Shown here: positions 15,923-24,510 of the stretch, one piece after another
Layout of the letters: every line of letters begins with the position of its first letter
Position numbering within the stretch: the first letter of the stretch is position 1
From: Bacteroidia bacterium
Lineage (GTDB): Bacteria; Bacteroidota; Bacteroidia; SpSt-205
Assembly (NCBI GenBank): GCA_026003235.1
Contig: BPGW01000007.1
Span: 62,001-126,000 of the forward strand
Reading direction: 5' to 3'
Length of the DNA stretch: 64,000 nt
Notes under the pieces: model-generated
Told to the model about the DNA's origin: nothing
Database searches by the model: none
What the model saw: the letters and a program-made list of their open reading frames with translations, nothing else
Translations under genes and position numbers: made by a program

Positions 15923-18900
15923 TTAGACCTCCCAGGAGGGACGAATGCGAGAGGTTCTTTTGTCTTCTCCTTTTTGAGCCAGCTCGACCTGGAGGTAGGC
16001 CTGGAGGTGCTCTTTGAGCTCTTCTCGGTGGGTGATTACGCCGATGGCGCGCTTACTGCGCCCAAGCTGGCGGAGGGTACTTACCACCTGCTCCAAGGAC
16101 TCCTGGTCAAGGGAGCCAAACCCCTCATCTATGATGAAGAAGCCGGGTCGGCCTTCTCCTCGGGTTTGGGCTACGATGCGTTCAGAGAGGGCCAGCGCCA
16201 GCGCCAGCGAAGCTTGAAAGGTCTGCCCCCCTGAGAGCGTCTTGACCGAGCGGCGCACAGCCTCCCCCCCTCCATAATCCACCACCTCCACTTCCAACTC
16301 TACCCCTTCCCCTCCTGCTGAGCCGTCTGAAGGGCTTTCACCCGCCTCCCCCGCACCTACCCTTTCCTTTGGAGCGCCTCCCTTCCCCTTAAAGGAGCCT
16401 GCTTTCTTTTCAGAAAGCGCCAGCTCCCAAAAGCCCCCGTTCCACTGGACAAGGTACTCGTTGGCGGAACGGAGAATCCGCTCCAGGTAGCGCCGCAATA
16501 CAAACTGCATGAACATCTTGCCCCGAAGGAGCGATTCCAATTCATCCAGCGCAAGGTAGCGCCGCTCCACCTCCTCAAGATCTTGCTTTACCTTCTTTAG
16601 CTTCTCTTGGTTTTCACGAAGCTGCTCCAGCTGCGCCTGATACCAACCTTGCTCACCAGATAGCCTTTCCTTCTCCTTCTCCTTCTCCTCAAGCTCTTTG
16701 CGCTTCTGCTGGTGCTTGGTCTCATCGTAGCCCTGTAAGGCCGACTCCAGCTCTTTTTCTCTCTCCTGGGTCCGGCGCAGCTCCTCGAAGAAGGCCCTCA
16801 TCTCCTGCTCTTCTTTCTGCAGGTCATAAGCCGCCGATTCTTCATAAAGCTTGCGAGCTTCTGCCAGTTCAAGCCCCTGCTTCTTGGCCTCTTCTTGGAG
16901 CTGCGAAGTTAGCCGCTCAAGCTCCGCCTTATATCTCTCAAGATTATTACGCTTTTCCGTAAGCTGGCCTTCTAAGTTGCTAATATCGCCTTCTAACTTC
17001 TTAGCTTGCGCATCTAAACCAGGATACTCTTCAATCTTCCTCAAAGCATCCTCAACCTCCTTTTCCCTTTTGGCCGCCTCCTCCTCTGACCAACCTACCA
17101 TCTCTTGGGGGAGCTGAGAGCGGTAGGCTTCTGCCTTACCTTTTAATTCGCTGATCTTTTGGGAGTAGTTATTGAGCTGATCTATTTGCTGCTGGATAGC
17201 TCCATTTACTTCTTTTTGAGCATTTTGATTGTCAGAGAGCTTTCTTTCTATTTCATCTTTTTTATGCTGGCGGTTTTTTTGAAGGGACTCAAGTTCAGCG
17301 TAAAGGCCTACTCCGGGCGAACGAGAAAACTTTTCTTGGAGCTTGCTTTCTGTTTCTTTTAGTTTTTCGCTTATTTGAGAGAGGTTCTTTTTAGCAGTCT
17401 CCAGGCGAGCCTCAAGGGAAAAGAGTTGAGGGAGGTAGGTAGTTCGGAGGTTTTTAAGGTGGGCTTGGGCTTTTTGTAAAAATTCTTCCTGGCTGGCAGA
17501 GTCGGAAGGAAGGGGAGAAGCGGGGGCGGGGTGGTGGGGCGAACCGCATACGGGGCAAGGTTCGTTTTCACGCAGGTGTGCAGCCAACTCAGCCGCCCAC
17601 TTAGCGTGGTTCAGCCGCTCTCTTTCAAGCTGAAGGGCCTCCTCTAGCTTGCTTGCTAAAGCTAGGAGGGTTTGGTCCCACACTTGGGCAGAAGCCTCTG
17701 CAGAAGGCACGGCCACCCCTACCTGCTGGCAGAAGCCAATGAGAGACTCAAATGCCCTATGCAAAGCCTGCCGCTGATTCTGGAGCTCTCGCTCACGATC
17801 TTTACATTCCTTCTTAGCCTCCTCCTGCTTCTGAAAGCTCTCTTCCCACTGGCTACAAAGCACAAGCAACTCAGGAGAAAGAGCGCGTAACTCACTTTCT
17901 AACTTTTTAGTCTCGTCTTTTAGACGCTCCTCCTCCTGCTCAAGGCTCTCTTTCCGTTTCTTATACTCGGCTAATTTCTCTTGTAATGCTTCTTGCCTCT
18001 TTCTTAGGTCCTCTATTTCCTTTTGGAGCCTGTTATAAGCGCGAAGGTGCTGAATCTGCTCCTTGCGGCGCTCATATTCGCTTTTATTACGATGAAGGGA
18101 CTCAAGCTCTTCGATCCGTGGGCGAAGTGAGCTAAGCTTAGATAGAATTTCATTTAGCTTCTGCTCCAAAGGCTGGATTTCATTACGCAATCTTCCCACT
18201 TCATTTTGGTATTTTTTCTCATCATGAAAAAGAGTCCCCATTTTTTCTAGAACCAGACGAGTTTTAGCAAGCTTCTGTTGTTTTTCTTCGTAGCGTGGTT
18301 GTTGGTTCTGAAGTTCCTTTAGCTTGTTTCGGGTCTCCTTCAGCTGATTCCATTGCTTCTGCTGGTCATCCATTTGCTTTACTTCTTCACGAAGGGCCTT
18401 TATGCTCTCTTCTATCTCTTTTCTTTGGTTCTCCAGTCTTTTTATCTCCTCCTCAATCTGGTTCTGCCGTTCTGGGCTTGTTTGGCTTTCCAGCTGCTTT
18501 TTTTGCTCCTGTAGCTGTTCTCCTTGTCCTTTTGCTTCGGCTTTCAGGCGAGAGGTGACCTCTTGGAGGTCGCTCAGCACCTCCAGCTTAAGGAGGGAAG
18601 CTAAGACTTCGGCCCGCTGGCTGGGACTGCTGTGCAAAAATCGTTGAAATTGCCCCTGCTCCAGAAGAAAAGCTTGGGTAAAATGGTCGTAATCCATCCC
18701 AATGATTTCACTTATTTTTTGAAAAACTTCCCTACCCCTGGCCAAAGTTTGCAGAGAGTTAGCATCCAATAAGGCGTATGAGGGGACATACGAGTCCTGA
18801 GCGCCTTGTTTCTTCTTTTCGTAGACGACCCTATATTTTTGCGGACCTAAGGCAAATTCTAACTCAATGCAAGCATAATCGGCGCGAGGGTTGAGGACGC

Positions 18901-19096
18901 TATTGGGGCTAGGCTGGGTACGGGCAGACTTATTAAAGAGCGCAATGAGGATGCAGTCCAAGAGGGCCGATTTGCCTGCCCCCGTCGGCCCTAAGATGCC
19001 AAAAAATCCGGCCTCGAGCAGAGGCCCAAACTCCACTTCTATCGGCTCAAGATAGGAAAAAAAGCCGGCAATTTTTATCCTATTGAGTATCAGCAT
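15923..19096 (-). CDS. sbcC: Exonuclease SbcC (Rad50-like ATPase)
   Basis: ATPase subunit of the SbcCD nuclease, which opens hairpins and processes DNA ends. The N-terminal ATPase lobe has ILGPTGAGKSALLD (Walker A, about residue 36). About 700 residues of coiled coil rich in Lys, Glu and Gln follow. The zinc hook is CPVC in the middle of the coil. The C-terminal lobe has the signature LSGGQTFQASLALALALS and Walker B FFIIDEGFGSLD. Length is 1057. ATG 19096 gives the standard start (MLILNRIKIAGF) and overlaps sbcD by 17 bp. A Gly/Glu-rich insert (GAGEAGESPSDGSAGGEG) lies before the signature. Confidence 0.95.
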   Translation of the reverse strand: MLILNRIKIAGFFSYLEPIEVEFGPLLEAGFFGILGPTGAGKSALLDCILIALFNKSARTQPSPNSVLNPRADYACIELEFALGPQKYRVVYEKKKQGAQDSYVPSYALLDANSLQTLARGREVFQKISEIIGMDYDHFTQAFLLEQGQFQRFLHSSPSQRAEVLASLLKLEVLSDLQEVTSRLKAEAKGQGEQLQEQKKQLESQTSPERQNQIEEEIKRLENQRKEIEESIKALREEVKQMDDQQKQWNQLKETRNKLKELQNQQPRYEEKQQKLAKTRLVLEKMGTLFHDEKKYQNEVGRLRNEIQPLEQKLNEILSKLSSLRPRIEELESLHRNKSEYERRKEQIQHLRAYNRLQKEIEDLRKRQEALQEKLAEYKKRKESLEQEEERLKDETKKLESELRALSPELLVLCSQWEESFQKQEEAKKECKDRERELQNQRQALHRAFESLIGFCQQVGVAVPSAEASAQVWDQTLLALASKLEEALQLERERLNHAKWAAELAAHLRENEPCPVCGSPHHPAPASPLPSDSASQEEFLQKAQAHLKNLRTTYLPQLFSLEARLETAKKNLSQISEKLKETESKLQEKFSRSPGVGLYAELESLQKNRQHKKDEIERKLSDNQNAQKEVNGAIQQQIDQLNNYSQKISELKGKAEAYRSQLPQEMVGWSEEEAAKREKEVEDALRKIEEYPGLDAQAKKLEGDISNLEGQLTEKRNNLERYKAELERLTSQLQEEAKKQGLELAEARKLYEESAAYDLQKEEQEMRAFFEELRRTQEREKELESALQGYDETKHQQKRKELEEKEKEKERLSGEQGWYQAQLEQLRENQEKLKKVKQDLEEVERRYLALDELESLLRGKMFMQFVLRRYLERILRSANEYLVQWNGGFWELALSEKKAGSFKGKGGAPKERVGAGEAGESPSDGSAGGEGVELEVEVVDYGGGEAVRRSVKTLSGGQTFQASLALALALSERIVAQTRGEGRPGFFIIDEGFGSLDQESLEQVVSTLRQLGRSKRAIGVITHREELKEHLQAYLQVELAQKGEDKRTSRIRPSWEV

Positions 19097-20348
19097 AGTC
19101 TTGAGAAGATTTTTTTGCGAGGGCTCGGTTGAGCACTTCTTTGAAAATGCTTTTGATTGTTTCGTCGGGCTTATGGCCCTTTCGGGCTTCGTAGAAAGCT
19201 TCAAAGAGGGGTAGCCAATCCAGTTGGTCCATCTGGGCCAGGACTTCGGCATCGGGGGCGCCGCCCGAGAAGGAGATGCGCTTCAGGAGAAAATGGACTA
19301 AGCGGGGATGGAGGCTCTCCAGGTGGCGGCGCAGCTCAGGCGAAGGAGCTTGGGGAGCGGCCCAGACCAGCTCTAAATAAGCTTGAGGGTGGGTTTGGCA
19401 CTTCTCCTGGGCCTCTTCAGGCGAAGTCACTTCAAACGAAAGCAAGGGCAGGCCACCGTTTAGCCCTTTGCCTTCGGGCAGGAAGGAAACCTGCGCTGCG
19501 CCTGCGCGAGGTACTTCCACAAGGAGCGCTTTTTTCTCTATGCACCGGTCCCCAAACGAATACTGGAGCAAGCTTCCTGCGTAAGCCACAGGATAAGGCT
19601 CATGACGAAGGGGCTTGGGGTAATGGATGTGGCCCAAGGCGGCATAAGCCAGCCCTTCAGGGAAAGCGCCCAGCGAGAGGGCTTCCTGGCCTCCTAAGAC
19701 GCGCTCCTCTAAGTCTTCCTCCAGCTCCTCTGAGCCATCAGCTGTGTCGTACCTCACATAAGGGTGGGCCAACAGGACGAGGGGCTCCTCCGGAGAAGCT
19801 TTCTGCAGGGCCGCCGCCCAGCAGTCCTGCCAAAAAGAGGCCACCTCCTTTCCCTCGCGGCGGATAGGAGACATATAAGGCGAGAGCAAAAACTGGCACC
19901 TAAATGGCCAAGAGGAACCCGACAAGGCGATCAGCCCCTTCTCCAACACCTCCAAGGTGAAGCCCTTTCCGAAGGAGCCTTGCAGCGCATGCAGATCCTG
20001 GGTAAGGTCCCCCAAGAGGAGGATACCCAGGGGAGCCCCCCAGGAAGCCAACGCTTCAAACAGTTCGGGCGAGTCGTGGTTACCGGCGATGACAAGCACG
20101 GGCCGTTCCCCCCCTTTGGAAAGCGCCAAGAGGCTGGCGGTCAAGAGGCCTTTGGCTTCGGCGGAGGGGTTGCGAGAATCAAACACATCGCCGGCCACCA
20201 GCATCCCATCCACTTCGTACTGATCCGCTATCTTTGTAAGCTCTGCGAGAACAGCTTTTTGTTCTTCTAAGCGGGAAAAGCGGTTTAGCTTTTTGCCCAG
20301 ATGCCAGTCGGCCGTATGGAGGAAGCGCAAGGTTGCCTTAGGGGTCAT
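19080..20348 (-). CDS. sbcD: Exonuclease SbcD (Mre11-like nuclease)
   Basis: Nuclease subunit of SbcCD. Calcineurin-type phosphoesterase motifs are in order: HTADWHLGK (metal ligands), VAGDVFDSRNPS, VIAGNHDS, and later GHIHYP. Length is 422. ATG 20348 (MTPKATLRFLHTADWH) is chosen because TATATTTG lies 5 bases upstream and the extra N-terminal residues of longer versions are not conserved-looking. Transcribed with sbcC and divergent from the uracil-DNA glycosylase gene. Confidence 0.95.
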   Translation of the reverse strand: MTPKATLRFLHTADWHLGKKLNRFSRLEEQKAVLAELTKIADQYEVDGMLVAGDVFDSRNPSAEAKGLLTASLLALSKGGERPVLVIAGNHDSPELFEALASWGAPLGILLLGDLTQDLHALQGSFGKGFTLEVLEKGLIALSGSSWPFRCQFLLSPYMSPIRREGKEVASFWQDCWAAALQKASPEEPLVLLAHPYVRYDTADGSEELEEDLEERVLGGQEALSLGAFPEGLAYAALGHIHYPKPLRHEPYPVAYAGSLLQYSFGDRCIEKKALLVEVPRAGAAQVSFLPEGKGLNGGLPLLSFEVTSPEEAQEKCQTHPQAYLELVWAAPQAPSPELRRHLESLHPRLVHFLLKRISFSGGAPDAEVLAQMDQLDWLPLFEAFYEARKGHKPDETIKSIFKEVLNRALAKKSSQDYADTQ

Positions 20349-20353
20349 CTCTC

Positions 20354-20361
20354 CAAATATA
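20354..20361 (-). promoter_or_regulatory. -7 promoter box for sbcDC
   Basis: TATATTTG on the minus strand, 5 bases before ATG 20348. Confidence 0.7.
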
Positions 20362-20394
20362 CGGCCGGTGAGGGCAGATGTTGCAACGAAGGCT

Positions 20395-21066
20395 ATGGAA
20401 GCGCTGGAGAAAGTCATTAGGGCGTGCGAGAAGTGTGAGAGGCTGGTAGCGCACAGGCAAGCGGTGGCGCGTAAGCCTCCTCGTCGTTGGGCGGGGTGGG
20501 TTTACTGGGCGCGGGGGGTGCCCGGGTTTGGGGATCCGGAAGCGCGGGTATGGGTAGTGGGGCTAGCGCCGGCAGCCCACGGGGCAAACCGCACCGGCCG
20601 GATGTTCACAGGAGACAGTTCGGGAGACTGGCTGTATCGGGCGCTGTATGAGACAGGGTTTGCCAACCAGCCTACCAGCACCCACCGGGAAGATGGGCTT
20701 GCGCTGAAGGAAGTATTTATTTCGGCGGTGGTGCGGTGTGCCCCTCCTGACAACCGCCCGCTGGCTGCCGAACTGGCTGCGTGCTTTCCCTATTTAGAGC
20801 AGGAGTGGGAAGCGTTGCGGCCTCGCCTGCGTGTGGTGGTTCCCTTGGGGCACGTGGCTTACCAGCAGGTGCAGCGGCTTCTGCGGCAGAAGGGGCCGCC
20901 TTTTGGGCACGGCGTGGAATGGCAGCCCTGGCCCGGGCTAACGGTGCTCCTATCGTACCACCCGAGCCAACAAAACACCCGTACCGGCCGCCTGAAGTGG
21001 GAAGCGTGGAAGGGGATTTTTGTGCGGGTGCAGGCGCTACTTAGCCAAGCGGAGGGCCCTTCTTAA
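20395..21066 (+). CDS. Uracil-DNA glycosylase, family 5 (UdgB type)
   Basis: Removes uracil, and in studied members other deaminated bases, from DNA. Family 5 motifs are visible: GLAPAAHGANRTGRMFTGD (active-site loop, with Ala where classical UDGs have a catalytic Asp/Asn) and HPSQQNTRTGRL (minor-groove loop). Cysteines in CEKCERL and VVRCAPP can contribute to the expected 4Fe-4S cluster. Length is 223 residues. No exact promoter box is seen before ATG 20395. This family is common in thermophiles and GC-rich bacteria, but that alone does not show a thermophile. The 3' end overlaps rnhB by 26 bp in convergent orientation. Confidence 0.88.
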   Translation: MEALEKVIRACEKCERLVAHRQAVARKPPRRWAGWVYWARGVPGFGDPEARVWVVGLAPAAHGANRTGRMFTGDSSGDWLYRALYETGFANQPTSTHREDGLALKEVFISAVVRCAPPDNRPLAAELAACFPYLEQEWEALRPRLRVVVPLGHVAYQQVQRLLRQKGPPFGHGVEWQPWPGLTVLLSYHPSQQNTRTGRLKWEAWKGIFVRVQALLSQAEGPS

Positions 21067-21610
21067 GGAAGGTTTGGCGATGGAGGGGCGAAGGCCCCCA
21101 GCGTCGGAGGGCCTCCCAATGCGCTTGGGTGGGATAGCCCTTGTTGCGAGCCCATTGGTAAGGGGGGTACTCCTGAGCCAGTTGGGTCATCAGCTGGTCC
21201 CGCAGCACCTTCGCCACGATAGAGGCAGCGGCGATTTCGGGGTAGCGTTGGTCTCCTCGGATGCAGGGTTGCGCAGGAAAAGGAAGAGGGGGCACATAGG
21301 GTCCGTCCACCCGCACCAGGTCAGGCAAGCAAGGTAGGGTTTCCACGGCTTCTTGCATAGCTGCGAGGGTAGCCTGGAGGATGTTGTGCTGGTCTATGAA
21401 GAGGGGGCCTCGCATGCCTACGCCGATGCCGAGGGCGACTTCCCAGAGGAGAGCGGCCAGGTGGGCGCGTTGGGCGGGGGTTAGGGCTTTGCTGTCACGC
21501 AAGAGGGGATGGGTGAATGTAGGAGGCAAGATAAGAGCCACCGCGACGACAGGGCCGGCCAAACAGCCGCGTCCCACTTCGTCTACGCCAGCAATCAGAG
21601 GGGCTGCCAT
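21041..21610 (-). CDS. rnhB: Ribonuclease HII
   Basis: Cuts at single ribonucleotides and RNA-DNA junctions in DNA. Motifs: IAGVDEVGRGCLAGP (catalytic Asp-Glu), LRDSKAL, VDGPYVPP and AAASIVAKVLRD, which hold the remaining catalytic acids and the conserved lysine. ATG 21610 (MAAPLIAGVDEVGRG) gives 189 residues, a typical size, and overlaps the upstream oxidoreductase gene by 16 bp. Confidence 0.94.
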   Translation of the reverse strand: MAAPLIAGVDEVGRGCLAGPVVAVALILPPTFTHPLLRDSKALTPAQRAHLAALLWEVALGIGVGMRGPLFIDQHNILQATLAAMQEAVETLPCLPDLVRVDGPYVPPLPFPAQPCIRGDQRYPEIAAASIVAKVLRDQLMTQLAQEYPPYQWARNKGYPTQAHWEALRRWGPSPLHRQTFLKKGPPLG

Positions 21611-22614
21611 CGCACCCAGGTGCCTGGGAGAGCTTGCCACAACCGATCACGCCACCGGCTAAGCGCACTGGCAGGACCCGGAGCAGCCCCTTCGGCCAAA
21701 AAGAACTCCACCGACCGCAGTACAGTCCAAGCGGTAAACACATACGCTTGAGGGGTGCGCAACAGAAGGGCTTCGGGGGCTTCCTCGGCCTTCGCTAAGA
21801 CAAGGCTTTCGGCCGAAAGGTTCATTTGTTGGGCTAAAGGGGTTCGGCGCGCGCGCACCAGCTTTAGGATGGCTTCCGCAAAGGGCTGCCAGGCAAATAC
21901 CCGTTCCAGAAAGGAACGCCACCGCAGGTATCGGGGAGGAAGGGCCACCCACGTAGAGAGCCGCACAAGGTCAGGGTTCCAAGCCGGGAAGGTAATCAGC
22001 TCTGCCAGCGTGGCAGAGAAAAAGGAGACGACTTGATCTTGGAGGGTTTGGCGCACTTCTTGGAAGGGGATGGGGGTCAGGTGGCCCGCTTGCCATTGGT
22101 AGTAGCCGTGGGGGAGCATGGTAAGGGCGGACTGGACGGTGCCAGCGGAAAACCCGCCTTTCGCATAGATATAGAGATGAAGGGTACGGGCTTGGGGGTA
22201 GCGTTGGCGCAAGAGGAAGAGGGCCGCTTCGCCTGCGACGGTATCAAAGCCGGCTGCGGTGATGAGGGGCACCGACGAGCCCCGCGCATACAAGCGCTGG
22301 AAGGTTCGCCACTCGCCACAAGCGTCTAAATAGGCGATTCCCTGCTTTTCGCACCAAGTTACCCATGGGAGGGCGGTGTGTTCGTAAGGTCCGGCTAAGT
22401 TGACGACGAGGCGAGGCAGCTCGGGAAGGGAGAGCGTGGGCAGCTCTTGCAGGGAGAAAGCCTCGTAGGGGGAGCCGTAGGTTTGGCTGAGGAGGGCCAG
22501 CTGGGAAGGGTCCCGGCCTGCTAAGAGAGGGGGGGGCAGCTGAGGGAAAGCCTTCTGCCAGATGGAGAGCACCAGCCGGCCCGTGGTACCGTTAGCGCCG
22601 TAGAGCAGCCACAT
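21595..22614 (-). CDS. Saccharopine dehydrogenase-like / trans-acting enoyl reductase family protein
   Basis: N-terminal NAD(P)-binding Rossmann segment (MWLLYGANGTTGRLVLS) followed by VVNLAGPYEH and YLDACGEW. This is the pattern of the saccharopine dehydrogenase-like family that includes mycobacterial trans-acting enoyl reductases. A later AAGFDTVAGE motif is also typical. The natural substrate is not known, and these proteins are not lysine-pathway enzymes by default. 339 residues from ATG 22614. It overlaps the upstream hypothetical gene by 23 bp and rnhB downstream. Confidence 0.75.
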   Translation of the reverse strand: MWLLYGANGTTGRLVLSIWQKAFPQLPPPLLAGRDPSQLALLSQTYGSPYEAFSLQELPTLSLPELPRLVVNLAGPYEHTALPWVTWCEKQGIAYLDACGEWRTFQRLYARGSSVPLITAAGFDTVAGEAALFLLRQRYPQARTLHLYIYAKGGFSAGTVQSALTMLPHGYYQWQAGHLTPIPFQEVRQTLQDQVVSFFSATLAELITFPAWNPDLVRLSTWVALPPRYLRWRSFLERVFAWQPFAEAILKLVRARRTPLAQQMNLSAESLVLAKAEEAPEALLLRTPQAYVFTAWTVLRSVEFFLAEGAAPGPASALSRWRDRLWQALPGTWVRWQPL

Positions 22615-23152
22615 GGGTCTCAATCTCCGAGAGGGAGAAGTGGAGGTAAAGCCTTTCTGGCGTTTCGGTACGGAAGAAGGTGTGCCGTTCGGAGTGGGGA
22701 GCGTCCAGAAGGCGCCTGAGGTTTTGTAGGGCCTCCAGAAAGGCATTGAGGTGGGCCACTTGGTCGGGGGTAGGGCGGTAGGTGCCGGCCAAGAGCTGCC
22801 AGGGCGGAGGAGGTTGCCACCCCTCCCAGTCAGGTAAGGGCTCGGCTGGTGGGAGAAAGCCGTGGAGAGCTTGAAAGGTAGGGGGGTGATACAAGAAGGC
22901 TTGAATGCCCCATTCGGGGCCGTAGGCCAAGCCAGCGGGCCACCAAGTGAGGTGAAAGCCCACGCGGGGCGGCGAGGGCTGGCGACGCAGCTCCCACAGA
23001 AAGAGCTCTACCTCCTCAAACACCTCGCCTGTGGTAGGATTCACCGGGTCCAGGACGATCCACGCAGCTGAGACGAGCTGAGGCGCCGATACGCGCACGG
23101 CGCCTGGAGGCAAGGGCACCTCAAGGGGTTCCCACTTGCTGGGAGTAAGCAT
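22592..23152 (-). CDS. Uncharacterised protein
   Basis: 186 residues from ATG 23152, not recognised. It is soluble, rich in Pro, Trp and Leu, with no signal or membrane segment. Notable segments are VSAAWIVLDPVNPTTGEVFEEVELFLWELRR split around NPTTG, and a Pro-rich middle (WQPPPPWQLLAG). It is held between ugd and the oxidoreductase gene by overlaps of 32 bp and 23 bp, which supports it being translated from the same message. No function is inferred. Confidence 0.55.
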   Translation of the reverse strand: MLTPSKWEPLEVPLPPGAVRVSAPQLVSAAWIVLDPVNPTTGEVFEEVELFLWELRRQPSPPRVGFHLTWWPAGLAYGPEWGIQAFLYHPPTFQALHGFLPPAEPLPDWEGWQPPPPWQLLAGTYRPTPDQVAHLNAFLEALQNLRRLLDAPHSERHTFFRTETPERLYLHFSLSEIETHVAALRR

Positions 23153-24482
23153 ACACGGCTGGCCTTCCGATGGAGAGATAGTCAATGCCGGCTTTTTGGG
23201 CTTCGGCCAGGTCGTAGAGGTTACGCCCGTCAAAGACCACGGGGGTTCGGAGCAAGGCCCGGAGCTTAGGCCAGTTGGGCTGGCGAAATTCCCCCCACTC
23301 CGTGAGGATGAGCAGGCCGTCGGCCCCTGTGAGGGCTTCATAGGCGTTTTTAGCGTAATAGATAGGCCACTCCGGCCGAGCTTTTTGGAGGGAAGGTAGG
23401 GCTACCGGATCGAAAGCTCGCACATGAGCTCCTGCCTCCAGGAGCCACGCTATCAGGTCCAGTGCTGGGGCTTCTCGGATGTCGTCGGTGTCCGGCTTGA
23501 AGGCCACCCCCCACACCGCGAAGGTGCGACCTTGAAGAGAACCCCGGTAGTAGTTTTGAATTTTCTCCCAGAAGAGCTGGCGCTGCTGGGCATTGATGTG
23601 GATGGTGGCTTCAACCAAGTGGAGAGCCAGCCCATGCTGCCGGGCTGTGGCGGCCAAGGCCAGCGTGTCCTTCGGGAAGCACGAGCCACCATACCCCACC
23701 CCAGCAAAGAGGTATCGTCGCCCGATGCGGCTATCGGCCCCCATGCCCAACCGCACCCAGTCAATGTTGGCGCCTACTTTTTCGCATAGACGCGCCAGTT
23801 CGTTCATGAAGCTAATGCGCATCGCCAGAAAGGCGTTGGAGGCATACTTGGTCAGTTCGGCGCTTTCCCAGTCCATCAGGTAGATGGGGTTACCCTGGCG
23901 CGTGTAGGGAAGGTAAAGCTGGCGAAGCTTCTCTCCCACCTGGGGGTCAGGCGTCCCAATCACCACGCGGTCCGGCTTGAGGAAGTCCTCCACAGCAAAG
24001 CCCTCGCGCAAAAACTCAGGATTAGACGCGACCTGAACCAGGCCGGGCAGCCTTTCGTCAAAAAAGCGCTGGAGGGATCGCGCCGTGCCCACCGGTACCG
24101 TGCTTTTGGTTACGACAATGCGGGGGGCTTGGCCGTTGAGAGGATGCTGCCCAAAAGCCTCGGCCAGATGCTCGGCCGCGGCATACACAAAAGAAAGGTC
24201 AGCTTCCCCGGAAGCCCCCGGCGGAGTAGGCAGCGCCAGAAAAACCAGCTCCGCCTGCCTAACCGCTTCGTTTAGGTCGGTGGTGAAGGAGAGCCGCCCT
24301 TCCTCCAGGTTGCGAGCAAGGAGGCGATCCAAGCCCGGCTCGTAAATAGGCGATTGACCTGCTTGGAGGCGCGCCACTTTTTCGGCGTCAATGTCATGCC
24401 CTATGACGGTGTTGCCTGTCTCGGCCAGCCCAGCCGCCGTCACCAGCCCCACATACCCCACCCCAATTACAGCTATCTGCAT
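23121..24482 (-). CDS. ugd: UDP-glucose 6-dehydrogenase
   Basis: Oxidises UDP-glucose to UDP-glucuronate with two NAD, feeding capsule, exopolysaccharide or LPS sugar synthesis. N-terminal MQIAVIGVGYVGLVTAAG is the NAD site, TVPVGTARS lies in the first domain, and the catalytic cysteine is in GGSCFPKDTLAL. The C-terminal UDP-binding domain contains WGVAFKPDTDDIREAPA. Length of 453 is normal. ATG 24482 lies 14 bases after TACTTTTG. It is divergent from a beta-barrel gene, with overlapping promoters. Confidence 0.95.
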   Translation of the reverse strand: MQIAVIGVGYVGLVTAAGLAETGNTVIGHDIDAEKVARLQAGQSPIYEPGLDRLLARNLEEGRLSFTTDLNEAVRQAELVFLALPTPPGASGEADLSFVYAAAEHLAEAFGQHPLNGQAPRIVVTKSTVPVGTARSLQRFFDERLPGLVQVASNPEFLREGFAVEDFLKPDRVVIGTPDPQVGEKLRQLYLPYTRQGNPIYLMDWESAELTKYASNAFLAMRISFMNELARLCEKVGANIDWVRLGMGADSRIGRRYLFAGVGYGGSCFPKDTLALAATARQHGLALHLVEATIHINAQQRQLFWEKIQNYYRGSLQGRTFAVWGVAFKPDTDDIREAPALDLIAWLLEAGAHVRAFDPVALPSLQKARPEWPIYYAKNAYEALTGADGLLILTEWGEFRQPNWPKLRALLRTPVVFDGRNLYDLAEAQKAGIDYLSIGRPAVYAYSQQVGTP

Positions 24483-24486
24483 AGTG

Positions 24487-24494
24487 TACCTTTG
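24487..24494 (+). promoter_or_regulatory. -7 promoter box for the beta-barrel-waaA unit
   Basis: TACCTTTG on the plus strand, 16 bases before GTG 24511. It lies between the ugd start and the ugd promoter box. Confidence 0.65.
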
Positions 24495-24496
24495 CA

Positions 24497-24504
24497 CAAA
24501 AGTA
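24497..24504 (-). promoter_or_regulatory. -7 promoter box for ugd
   Basis: TACTTTTG on the minus strand, 14 bases before ATG 24482. It faces the plus-strand box 2 bases away, so polymerase cannot occupy both at once. Confidence 0.65.
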
Positions 24505-24510
24505 CGACTT

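Noticed and set aside
16665..16700. Short CTTCTC-type repeat
   Set aside because: It encodes the Glu/Lys-rich coiled coil of SbcC; it is codon repetition in a low-complexity protein, not a separate DNA repeat.
20293..20394. Longer N-terminus for the uracil-DNA glycosylase
   Set aside because: It would start inside sbcD and across its promoter, and the added residues look unlike the family.
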